Positions 55,264-64,000 of a stretch of DNA of 64,000 bases are shown piece by piece; the first letter of the stretch is position 1; the number at the start of each line of letters is the position of its first letter. The notes under the pieces were generated by a model, which made no database searches, was not told the DNA's origin, and worked only from the letters and a program-made list of their open reading frames with translations. The translations under genes were made by a program, and so were the position numbers. The stretch is from Pseudocercospora fijiensis CIRAD86 (Eukaryota > Ascomycota > Dothideomycetes > Mycosphaerellales > Mycosphaerellaceae), in NCBI RefSeq assembly GCF_000340215.1, contig NW_006921540.1, positions 1,110,377 to 1,174,376 of the forward strand, read 5' to 3'.

Positions 55264-58200
55264 TCACAATCCCATGCGAACACTCGACCGATCCACAACC
55301 TGCGCACTCCCACCACTCATCATCACCCCCCTCCCAAACCACTCTCCAATGACCCCAAACCTTCCACCTTCACCTGGATTTTGCTGCTGCAAACTCGTCG
55401 TGAAAAGTTCATGTCGACTAGCACTCTCCTCTTGCGCCTGTCTCGTCTGCCTCACGATCCGATTCTGCGGCGCACAAATCGGACACTCCAAATCCAAATC
55501 ATCCTTCACATCTATCCCATCTTCAATGATATTCAAACATCCTTGATGGAACGAATGCTTGCAAAGGAAGTGAACAGTCGGGAGATCGAGAGTGCGACCA
55601 CAACTCGAACATCTCGTTGCGGAGAAAGAGGTAGGTTTGGTTTCGAGTTCGGAAATCTCGGATTGTTTGTGTAGAGTGTCTTTTCGATAGGATTGGATGA
55701 GTTTTCGATTCGATTCGATTTCGGATCTTTCGCGTTGGACTGTGCTTGAGAGGTAGCGTTTTACGAGACCCATTGTTGCTACGGAGTTTGTGGATAGTGT
55801 TTGGATGACTTGGAGGGGGGCCATGAGGTTGTCTTGGTCGATTTTTTGGAGGATGGAGTCGATTTCTTCTTCGCCGGCTTCTGAGAGGACTTGGGGTGAT
55901 GAGGTGAAGTAGGCTAGGGCTGCTGGGTAGAGTTGGGGCTCTTCCGGGCCGTACTTTTTCAGGGCTTTGAGAGCGCCTTGTGTGTCGTGTGCGGCGGTGT
56001 AGGAGCGGAATACGTCGAAGCGGAGGCCTTGTTTTTCGCTGACGAGGATTGTGCCGTCACGGAACTTTTCGAGGTCGGAGAGGAGGAGGATGTTGGATGT
56101 GTCGACTGGACCGTCTCGTCCTTCGATGAGCTTCTTCGCGCTCTTCTCCCAATGCTGCTTCTCGTCGTCTTTTGTGGTGGTAGCTTTATGAAGGTACATC
56201 TCGAAGAGTGTGGTGTGTAGGTCCGCGCGGTGTTCTTCACTGACCCCCGGACTAGCAATGCATGCTTCAAGGAAAGTGATAAATTGATCAGGATGGTCAA
56301 TGAAAGCGGAGAACGCAACCCGTGGCTTAGGCACATCGTATGGAATGAATTCGCCCTCGGTAATTGTCTCCACCACTTGGGCTTGATTGATGGTTGTCTG
56401 GTTCTCGGTCTTTGGAGTCTGTATCGCACTTGTGTTCATGTACGGAAGAGGTATCAGTGCTGCTAGATTCTGCGCCGCTGATGTTGCCATGGTGCCAAAG
56501 CCGCCGCCATGCTTGTCGGCGGGCGCTTCTTGGATGATTACTGCATCCTTCTTCGGCTTGAAATTTCCTGTGAAGTACTCAATGAACAGCTGCGTGGCTT
56601 CAGCAGGACAGTGTTCTAGAAGCACAGTGCCGTACTTCATGAAGATTGGGTAGCTCTCTTCCGGCTCAAGCCTCACGATATATGCTAAAGCTTCCGCGTA
56701 CTTCTTGAGGTCCTCGATCAAGATGTCAACCACAAGGCCGTGTTCGTTGTGTCGTCTGGCGAGGAAAGCTGCTTGATCGTAGTAACCGCCTTGCCGACAC
56801 ATAATGATGGCAGTGTCAAGATCAAACTTCAGCTCTCCCGGTCGCTTGATGAACTCCTCCAGCTTGTCGACATCTTTCAGCTTAGCATAGCAATTTAGCA
56901 GAAGCGTCGTATGATCAGAGGTGGCCTTGTTGTGCTCGTGAAGCTCCTCGAGGTAGTCAATGAGATTTCGTATTCGTTGGTTGTCCAAGAATTTGCGAAT
57001 GATTTGTGAAGGTTCCGTATTGTCGATTGCTTGCAAATACTGTTGCATGGCCGTGTCGTAGTCGCCTCGTTGGTACAAATGATCGCCATATTTACGGAAG
57101 ATGACGTTCTGCTGTACAGCATCTACCCGGTATTTATTCGACAGCGAGATGGCCAAAGTGTACTCTGTTCGCTGATAGAGTTGTTCCAGCTTCTGCTGGA
57201 ATGTCTTCTCGTGATATCGATACAGCTTTCCGTCGATGGTAAGCAGGAAGATGTCGCCCCATGCCGAGAAGATTTTGTTGACCTGACTCGTTACAGAGTC
57301 TGAATATGCGATGAACTTTGGGTATGGACTCAGAATGGTAATGGTGCTTGCGTTGAAGATCTCGTCAGCTCTCGTGCTGCGAAAAGCGCCAAGCCCAGTA
57401 GCACGCCCGATGTTGCTGGCAGGAGGTGAAATGAAAAGATAGTAGTCGCCATGCACGCCTACAAGCTTTTTACCTCCCGCGAACATGTAAGATTGTGCCT
57501 TCGCTTTGGGCCCATATGTGTAGATAGCGTCATCTCTACCGATCACGATCTCATTAGACTGAGGATCAAGAGTCATGCAGCCGACTGCACAGCCATGCTC
57601 GTCCAGCGTCCGCGCTGGTGAACCTTGCGCTTTCCCAGAAATTGCAAGAGCCAATATTCGGGATGTTGTGGCGATGTAGAGAGCTGTCGTAGCAGCCTCG
57701 CGGAATTGCAAACCAGTGATGGGCTCCTCCGATTCAAATACCGTGCGTTGCTTGGTGCCTCGATCGTGAATCAGGTCTCCTCGGACGACAGTCACAGCGC
57801 CATTTGCAAAACCAACAGCGAGTTGTGCCAAATCGCTAGTCACCGCGAATGCGCTGATGGGAAAGTTCTTGCGTCCGTTCTGGACAGTCAAGGTGCAGAG
57901 ACATCTCGGATTGCCGGTTCTTTTGTCGTTCTGGTCGAGAGTCCAGACCTTCAGTTCAGGTTCATGTTGCAGAGTCTCGGCAAGCGTCAACAGATAAGCG
58001 CTATCCTGAACTTGCTCGATGTGCGTGACGCTGCCGGCATCATGTGCTTTCCATGCTCGAGTTGATTTGAATGTTTGATCGAGGAGATGAACAAATCCAT
58101 GCGGAGTGCCAATGAGTATGTTGTTCGCGCCAGAGCTCACAGTGCCGATGCTTGCTTGCTGTGAAGGTCAGTACGTTCTCGACGCGCTCCTAGTGCGCTG

Positions 58201-58351
58201 CCTACATCAAGTGCTACCGAGCCATCTCCATCTGGGAGCCGGACTTGGGAGACCTGGAAGAACTTGAACTGCTTCCACTGTAAACATAATTAGTTTGCCA
58301 TCGAAGATTGTAGTGGATCTCGCATACCGCAGTCGGCGCCGAGAAAGCCAT
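55264..58351 (-). CDS. vps11: Vps11/Pep5, core subunit of HOPS and CORVET tethering complexes
   Basis: Three exons: 58,351-58,328, 58,277-58,206, 58,158-55,264; 996 residues. The long frame has no ATG at its start. Two introns (50 and 47 bp) add MAFSAPTA and WKQFKFFQVSQVRLPDGDGS, matching the usual Vps11 beginning (W-K-x-F-x-F-F). An N-terminal beta-propeller (to about 370; LIGTPHGFVHLLD, AVGFANGAVTVVRGD) is followed by a clathrin-heavy-chain-type helical repeat. A C-terminal RING-H2-like finger is at 882-928 (CSSCGRTLDL, CKHSFH..C, CPIC). The protein acts in vesicle tethering at endosome and vacuole. The donor of intron 2 could instead be 12 bases upstream (GTAGCA), removing four residues. 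Confidence 0.9.
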
Positions 58352-58648
58352 GCTACCGACCCATATCAAGTCGATGTAGAAGTGGTAGAAGTAGTAGAAG
58401 TGGTAAAAGTGGTAGAAGTGGTAGAAGTGGTAGAAGTGGTAGAAGTGGTAGAAGTGGTAGAAGTGGTAGAAGTGGTAGAAGTGAGAGAGAGCCGGTCCTG
58501 TGAAGTGCTGCACAGCCTTTGGTGGTCAGTGCTTGGTGTGATGCACCCTTCAAGCAAGCAAGGTTCGCGTCCGCCTCGAAGTCCCACACCCGACCTCGAT
58601 TGCATTCCTTATTCCGTGCTACAACATCGCCTGCTTCACACAGTCACG
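58352..58648. promoter_or_regulatory. 297-bp bidirectional promoter of vps11 and fip1
   Basis: The only DNA between the two divergent start codons. More than a third of it is a 9-bp tandem repeat, starting about 30 bp upstream of the vps11 ATG. No TATA-like element was identified with confidence. Confidence 0.6.
58381..58488. repeat. 9-bp minisatellite AGTGGTAGA, 12 units
   Basis: Twelve units in register. Units 2, 3 and 12 carry single or few changes (AGTAGTAGA, AGTGGTAAA, AGTGAGAGA); the others are perfect. Confidence 0.92.
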
Positions 58649-59822
58649 ATGGAGGACGACGAGGATGATTTCTACGGCGGTGGGGGGAACGGCGTCAAGC
58701 AAGAGAGACACGCGGATGCAGACGAGAAAGAAGAGCAGATGGATGTATCCGAAGATGGATCCGAGGACGACGATAGCGACGATGTACGTATTCTTATGTT
58801 TCTTGCTTCATTGCGGCGGAGTACTGATCGCGTGCTCATCAGGATGTTCAATTCACGTTAGAGAAGCCAGAAGGCGCCAAAGCAGAGCCACCGTATGTCC
58901 TCAAGACACGCCGCTGGCCTTCTCCCACTAACCCTTTGTCAGGCCAGGTTCGAAAGCAGCGCGACAACAGGCGAAGATTGCAGCCTCGGCGGTCAGGGAC
59001 GAGAAAGCGAAGAGTGGCACACCAGCCATCAAGTCAGAGGCACAGCGAGCAGGCTCGGCAGCACCTCCCACTGCCGTCAAAGGCACACTGACACATAATG
59101 GCAAGGAAGGGAAAGACTTCCCCGAGATCCGCACAAGCAAGCTTGATGTGAACGCAATACCAACGTGGCCAGCGAACGGTAAACCGATCACAGAGCTCGA
59201 TATCGACGCCGATCTCGCCGAACACTCCAAGCCTTGGAGATTGCCAGGTACCGACCAGACCGACTTTTTCAACTACGGGTTCGATGAGTACACATGGACG
59301 CAGTATACCATCAGGCAACAGAGTATGTCGGACACGATCAACCAGCAGAAGCAGGAGGATGCCCAGATGAAAGCTCTGTTCGGTAACGCTGGTGGTGATG
59401 GGCAGGCAGGAGGCATGGGTGCAATGGGAGGAATGCCTCAGGGCATGCAGCCCGACCCTCAGATGGCGAAGATGGCACAGGACATGGGAATTCCCCTTGA
59501 GTTCTTCATGCAGATGATGCAGCAGAATGGCGGCATGCCAGGCATGGGCATGGGCATGGGAGGACAACAAGGGCAATTCAATCAGCCAGGCGGAGACTTT
59601 GGCGCGGGTCAGAATAGTGTCAGCCCGCAGCCACAGGCAGGTCAAGGCTTCCAACCACCATCAGGGCCAAGCGGCGGCGGCCAGCAAGGCCAGCAAGGCG
59701 GTTTCAACATGGAAGGATTCAGTCCACAGCAAATTGCCATCATGCAGCAAGAACAGCAGGGTGGACATATGGGTGGTGGCGGTGGAGGAGGGCGCGGGGG
59801 GCGACGCCGAGGACGTTGGTGA
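58649..59822 (+). CDS. fip1: Fip1, pre-mRNA polyadenylation factor
   Basis: Three exons: 58,649-58,783, 58,843-58,892, 58,943-59,822; 354 residues. Introns of 59 bp (GTACGT...CAG) and 50 bp (GTATGT, CACTAACC branch, CAG) keep frame. The acidic N-terminus (DDFYGGGG, DGSEDDDSDD, then VQFTLEKPEG) fits the segment that contacts poly(A) polymerase in yeast Fip1. The Fip1 motif is at about 155-185 (KPWRLPGTDQTDFFNYGFDE.TW). The C-terminus is Met/Gln/Gly-rich and ends in an RGG-like GRGGRRRGRW, probably RNA-binding. Fip1 is a subunit of the cleavage and polyadenylation factor and bridges poly(A) polymerase in the nucleus. Confidence 0.9.
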
Positions 59823-60112
59823 TCTATCTTGATGGCCACACGAGAACACGAAGTGCAGCTGCGCGTTACCGGGATTCTCAGCACTTGTTGTTGTTGCTTC
59901 TTCTGCGGCAACCGCGTGACTCAATTGTCAAGCGCATCCTGGGTTGCTTCAGACGCGTTCTCATTGTTGGCTTCACTTTTGACAATGATGCATTGAGAAA
60001 CATTACATTGACAATGCCAGGCAGCAAACCCACCAGTATTATTTTTGAGATACAGCAAGGGCATCATCGATAGTGACCATCGATTACACGTTCGACGAAC
60101 GTCACTGGAGTC

Positions 60113-61051
60113 ATGGCCGAGCGAGATCAACGTAGTAAGAGATTCGGCACGCCTTACGAGCGGCGCGTCGCTGGAGGCGAACGCATAGCTCTTGGAGATA
60201 TTACAGAGGGAAGTTTAGAGGAAGTCAGGCTCCGCGAAGAGAATGCTGCCAATATCGAGGCTGGCAATGCAAATAGCGAGGATGTGGAGGCAAACGACAA
60301 CAATGCAGACGAGAGCGACGCAGAACAGCCTGTACCTACCGCTACCGCTACCATTGCAGCGAACGAGCACCGGCCAACGACGCCGCGCACGATTGGTGCG
60401 CTTCCACATCGTCCCTTACCGAGGCGCACTTCGAATCCCGCGAGCATTACGGGCACACCAAACCGCACGGCGACAGCGCCAGGGTCGGCTACTAAACGAA
60501 CGCCCACTGGGCCATCACCTCTTCTTCGTCAGGCGTTAACAGCAGCCTCTGCGCCGCCCGCTAGCACCTCCAGTCAGACGCTCTTCGACAGCCTTTCTGC
60601 CCAGCTGTCAAATCCCATTGGCTTAGGTCGACCGCAAAGTACGAACGCTCCCATCAACTTCGCGAACCCCTTCACATCCAGCGCACGCAGACCCCGATCT
60701 CACTCTACGTTCGCCAGCGCAGGTCATCAAACTACCTTTAGTGCTGGCCGCAATCGCAGACTCGATGGTACGGCAGAGGAGAACACATCTCCCACTGCTC
60801 ATCTCAGAGGACAAGGTACTCAAAATAAGCGTCGTCGGACCCAGTCTTCCCCAATGTCTCCTGGCAGGCAAGCCATGCAGCAGGAAGTCGACGAGGGCGA
60901 AGAAGACTTTCAGGAAAATGAGAGTATGGAGAACTGGAGGCAGAAGCGGAAGGATCGAGTGCGCAGAGAGGACGAGAGCGAGGACGATGTGGACGATGAG
61001 GACGATGAGAACGATGAGAACGACGAGAACGTGGATAGTGCAATGAGTTGA
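60113..61051 (+). CDS. Disordered charged protein, unknown function (312 aa)
   Basis: One open frame from ATG 60113. The N-terminus is charged (MAERDQRSKRFGTPYERR) with a short predicted helix (SLEEVRLREENAANIE). The middle is low-complexity Ala/Pro/Thr/Ser with many TP/SP sites (about 85-190). NKRRRTQSSPMSPGR near 245-260 looks like a nuclear-localisation signal with phosphorylation sites, and the end is very acidic (DDVDDEDDENDENDEN). No family is recognised. Codon use and length suggest a real gene. The terminal Asp/Glu/Asn tract comes from a GACGATGAG/AACGATGAG-type repeat at about 60,980-61,030. A nuclear chromatin or RNA-related role is only a guess. Confidence 0.65.
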   Translation: MAERDQRSKRFGTPYERRVAGGERIALGDITEGSLEEVRLREENAANIEAGNANSEDVEANDNNADESDAEQPVPTATATIAANEHRPTTPRTIGALPHRPLPRRTSNPASITGTPNRTATAPGSATKRTPTGPSPLLRQALTAASAPPASTSSQTLFDSLSAQLSNPIGLGRPQSTNAPINFANPFTSSARRPRSHSTFASAGHQTTFSAGRNRRLDGTAEENTSPTAHLRGQGTQNKRRRTQSSPMSPGRQAMQQEVDEGEEDFQENESMENWRQKRKDRVRREDESEDDVDDEDDENDENDENVDSAMS

Positions 61052-61629
61052 CCGAGTGCATTAGGCTGGCTTGCAACCTGATATGCCAAGAAGCGATTTT
61101 GCATTGGTGAGCCGGGATGTGGATACTGCATTTCAATGCTCTTAGAAATTAGATACTTGAGTATGCAATCTCATACTAAATCCCTCCCTGGGAACGTTTC
61201 AACGACCTCGTCAGCGGGTGAAGAATCTCTGCGATATAGCTTTCTCACTATGCGTTGTGTCTTTTTTTTTGGGAGATATGAAGATGTATTACCTGATCAA
61301 GAGCACATGAAAGCTGTGATGGCGTTGCCGGATCAATAATGGAGCGGAATTCGGCAAGCGCGTCAAGACCTCGGGCAAGCACGGGACCATAATGAAAAGG
61401 CCATTTCTTGTGTATCATTCAAAGCCATAATATTCATCACGACCTGCGCCTTCCGCACGTATGGCAAAGGCCTGGTATATCTACACTCGGAAAACTTTCT
61501 ATAACTCTTGCAATGCCATTGCGTTCATTGTGGCGCCCAACTCCAAGCATGCAGGGCTGAAAATGTTCAAACAGGCCGTGGGCTGAGACCACGATACCAC
61601 AAATCCCAGAAACGCCGATGAGCGAATGT
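61052..61629. other. Intergenic between convergent genes
   Basis: 3' regions of the acidic-protein gene and acl1. It has a T run near 61,262-61,270 and no supported gene. Confidence 0.5.
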
Positions 61630-63788
61630 TTAGCCCACAGAGACCTCAACACGGCCCTCGTTACCTGGAGCTCCCTTGCCAAGCTCTGGGAGCAGGTAGG
61701 TGATGTCGTCCCATGGATGTCTGTACAGACCAGTGCGCAGTCTCTTCTGGTCCAAGAAATGTGCAATCAAACCAATGGAGCGACCAAGGACGAAAAGACC
61801 GTTGAGAACACCCATCTTGAAGTAGTCCTCGGCTTCTTCGGCGGAGAAGGCGCCAGAGTTTCGGAGGAGGTCGACGAAGCAGACAGCGACGCAACCATCG
61901 ACGTTGAGGATAAGGTTGTCCTTCTTGGAGGTGGTGACGCTTTCGACGGCGAGGGCGTAGTCGAGGAGCTTGGTGGATGGGAAGTTCTTCTGGCAGTACT
62001 CCTTGACGAGCGTGACACGGAGATCGGGGTTGTTTCGCGATTTGACGCGGTGGCCAATACCGGGGACTGAAATCTGTCAGTGATCGAACGTGGAATTGAG
62101 GCAATCGCTACTCACTCAGCTTGTTCTCCTTTCTCATGGTGTCAACGAAGTCACGTGGAGAAAGACCCTTGTCGAAAGCCTTGGTGAACTCCTCGGCAGC
62201 GCCATCAAGAGCACCACCGAATCGGGAACCGATGGTAAGAAGACCTGCGACAAGCGAAGAGATCAGGTCCTTGCCAGCACGAGTGGTGATGATGGTGTTC
62301 ATGGCACCAGACACAGCTGGACCGTGGTCGGCAGTAAGCATGAGAACCATTTCCAAGAACTTGGAGGCGTAGGTTGGCAGTCTGCGGCGGAACCACAGAA
62401 GAGACATAACACCACCGATACCAATGTCCTCCTTGAACACCTCTGTGATCGGAATACCAGCGTAGAGCAATTCTTGGCCACGGTCGTCGGAGATAGTAGA
62501 GATGAAAGCAGCTGGCTTTCGGATCATGCCGAGCTCTTGAGCCCAAGAGTAGTCCATTGGGATCTTTGGAACAGCTGGCTCTGGGGCTGGCTTGATGTTG
62601 CCATTGCTGACGAGCTTGTTGTAGACCTGGGCTAGAAGGCCTGGCAGGTCCTCGAAAGTGTCCGGAACGAAGAAACCAGCGTCGCGCATGGACTTGTTCT
62701 TGACAGCAGCAGTCTCGAGCTGCGAGTTGGCCATGGCACCTGCGTGGCCGAATTGCACCTCGGTCTTCAGCATGCTGGCAACAGTACCGATAGCCCAGGC
62801 CACGATTGGCTTGGTGATGATGCCCTGCTTCACGGCATCAATGACGCGGTATTCCTCGACACCACCGACTTCACCAAGGAGAAGCAAGATCTTGCACTCT
62901 GGGTCGGCCTGGTATCGAAGCATGTGGTCGATGAAGGTTGTGCCAGGATATCTGTCACCACCAATTGCAACGCCCTCATAGACACCATCGGTATTTTGCG
63001 AGACAATGTTGTTCAGCTCGTTGGACATGCCACCAGACTTGGAGACGTATCCAACGGAACCCTTGCGGTAGAGCTTAGAGGCAACAATGTTGTCCATCAT
63101 ACCACCCGTGTTACCGATCTTGAAAGCACCTGGCTTGATACCACCAACAGTGGCTGGGCCAATAATGGTGACGCCCTTCTTCTTGGCCACATGAAGGATC
63201 TCACGAGCTCGTCGCTCGGGGACACCCTCTGCGATGATAGCGATACACTTGATTTGTGGGTAGTTCATCAGCTCCATGGTGGAGCTGTACACGGATCGGG
63301 AGGAGGCGAAGTTCACGACGGTGTCGACATCACTGTGCTTGGCCATGGCATTCTCTGGGTTCTGGTAGACTGGGAGAAGCGTCTCAGATGTACCCCAGTA
63401 CCTGCGGTATATCAGGCAACGAGCTTGGAAAAGCAACATCATTGTACTCACATCTTGCTCACGAACTGGCCACCGAATGTGTAGATGATGCCAGCGACTG
63501 AAGGAGTCTTGCGCTTGCAGATGAAGTCGAAGTCGAGCATACCCTGCACAGCCTTCGTTTGCATACCGCTGGATGCGTTTTAGCATTTCTGCGCTGCTGT
63601 GTGCTTTGTGGTGGTGTGAGCACTTACTAGACGAAACATCTTGTCTTTGGGTGGAAAAGTGTGTGGACGGGTGTAGGGCTCAAAGGCCTGCTTGGCGCTG
63701 CGAATCGTTGGATGTTGTCATTTGCAGAGAGGCCCTCGCTCTGCTTGTGTCCATTGACACCATTTGCGGTGCCGTTTGGCTGTGCCAT
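61630..63788 (-). CDS. acl1: ATP-citrate lyase, subunit 1 (C-terminal catalytic half)
   Basis: Four exons: 63,788-63,628, 63,568-63,452, 63,401-62,116, 62,066-61,630; 666 residues. The introns of 59, 50 and 49 bp restore [16 protein letters not shown] and [19 protein letters not shown], both exactly as the family expects. The CoA-binding/ligase part has [20 protein letters not shown] and [12 protein letters not shown]. The phospho-His loop is [10 protein letters not shown] with H312. The C-terminus is the citrate-synthase-like domain ([40 protein letters not shown]). Together with the separate N-terminal subunit it cleaves cytosolic citrate to acetyl-CoA and oxaloacetate for lipids and histone acetylation. 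The start [13 protein letters not shown] is in good context. The partner is not in the window. Confidence 0.93.
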
Positions 63789-64000
63789 GGTGTAGATTTC
63801 TCAGATGAAGCGGGAGATCTGGAGAAGTGGTAGAAAGTCAGCTCGGTTCTGGGCGATCTTCTTTGTTTTGCTCGGTTCTTTCGACAGCACAATCGCAGGA
63901 TTACTTTGCATGTGTGGTCATCGAGCTGAAGTGAGCGCCGTGCTGACAGGATGGCGCTCGGGCTGTACAAAGCTCCTCCAAGCGGGCCACGCGGGATTCT
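63789..64000. promoter_or_regulatory. Upstream region of acl1, cut by the window edge
   Basis: 212 bp of leader and promoter. In other filamentous ascomycetes the two citrate-lyase genes share a divergent promoter, so this may be half of one. No site is claimed. Confidence 0.4.

Noticed and set aside
58375..58488. Regular repeats considered as a CRISPR array
   Set aside because: Nine-base units without spacers in a eukaryotic genome; a plain minisatellite.
58214..58605. Repetitive minus-strand frames (His-Phe-Tyr, Leu-Pro-Leu and Ser-Thr-Thr repeats)
   Set aside because: They are translations of the 9-bp minisatellite in the vps11/fip1 promoter.
62744..63484. 246-codon plus-strand frame opposite acl1
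   Set aside because: Shadow of a highly conserved, codon-biased gene; it crosses acl1 exons and an intron with no domain of its own.

Overview
The window looks like nuclear DNA of a filamentous ascomycete (Pezizomycotina; a Dothideomycete is my guess, not shown). The reasons are short 47-80 bp introns with CTAAC/CTGAC-like branch sites, an ATP-citrate lyase encoded as a separate C-terminal subunit, fungal versions of Tbf1, Vps11 and Fip1, and transposons carrying the mark of repeat-induced point mutation (RIP). Two sequence types alternate. About half of the window (1-20,690, 24,931-28,583 and about 28,910-37,384) is decayed transposon DNA almost stripped of CA and TG dinucleotides, with TAA/TAG codons where Gln and Trp codons once stood. 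The rest has ordinary composition and intact intron-containing genes.

Transposon blocks. 1-5,497: minus-strand Ty3/Gypsy element cut by the window edge. 5,498-8,386: 3' part of a plus-strand chromodomain Gypsy element (chromovirus) with a 198-bp LTR. 8,387-9,107 and 18,359-about 19,980: two halves of a piggyBac-like transposase relic. They are separated by a 9.2-kb minus-strand chromovirus array (9,108-18,353) flanked by a GTTTT target duplication; the array holds a 100-N gap inside a duplicated 588-bp segment. 24,931-28,583: a whole hAT element with an 8-bp target duplication, a transposase relic and an extra reading frame. 28,902-29,340: start of a divergent plus-strand LTR element, interrupted by a complete minus-strand chromovirus (29,341-36,486; two 198-bp LTRs, AAAGC target duplication). 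All chromovirus copies whose leader is present have an 11-nt primer site, directly next to the LTR, that is complementary to an 11-nt stretch inside the LTR. This is the layout of Tf1-type self-priming.

Genes. An isolated island at 20.7-24.9 kb holds one RING/TRAF-type zinc-finger gene. From 37.4 kb to the end there is a normal gene-rich arm: tbf1 (+), a small two-exon gene (-), an acyltransferase-3 gene (+), a transmembrane SH3 protein (-), an aldo/keto reductase (-), a membrane-anchored GMC oxidoreductase (-), a DDHD-domain lipase (+), vps11 (-), fip1 (+), an acidic disordered protein (+) and the ATP-citrate lyase subunit acl1 (-). Exon structures were worked out by hand from splice sites and frame continuity.

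Functionally these are mostly separate housekeeping genes: telomere/promoter binding, vacuolar tethering, mRNA 3'-end formation, acetyl-CoA supply and lipid turnover. A looser group (acyltransferase, SH3 sensor, reductase, GMC oxidase) could be accessory metabolism. No rRNA, tRNA or CRISPR array was recognised.
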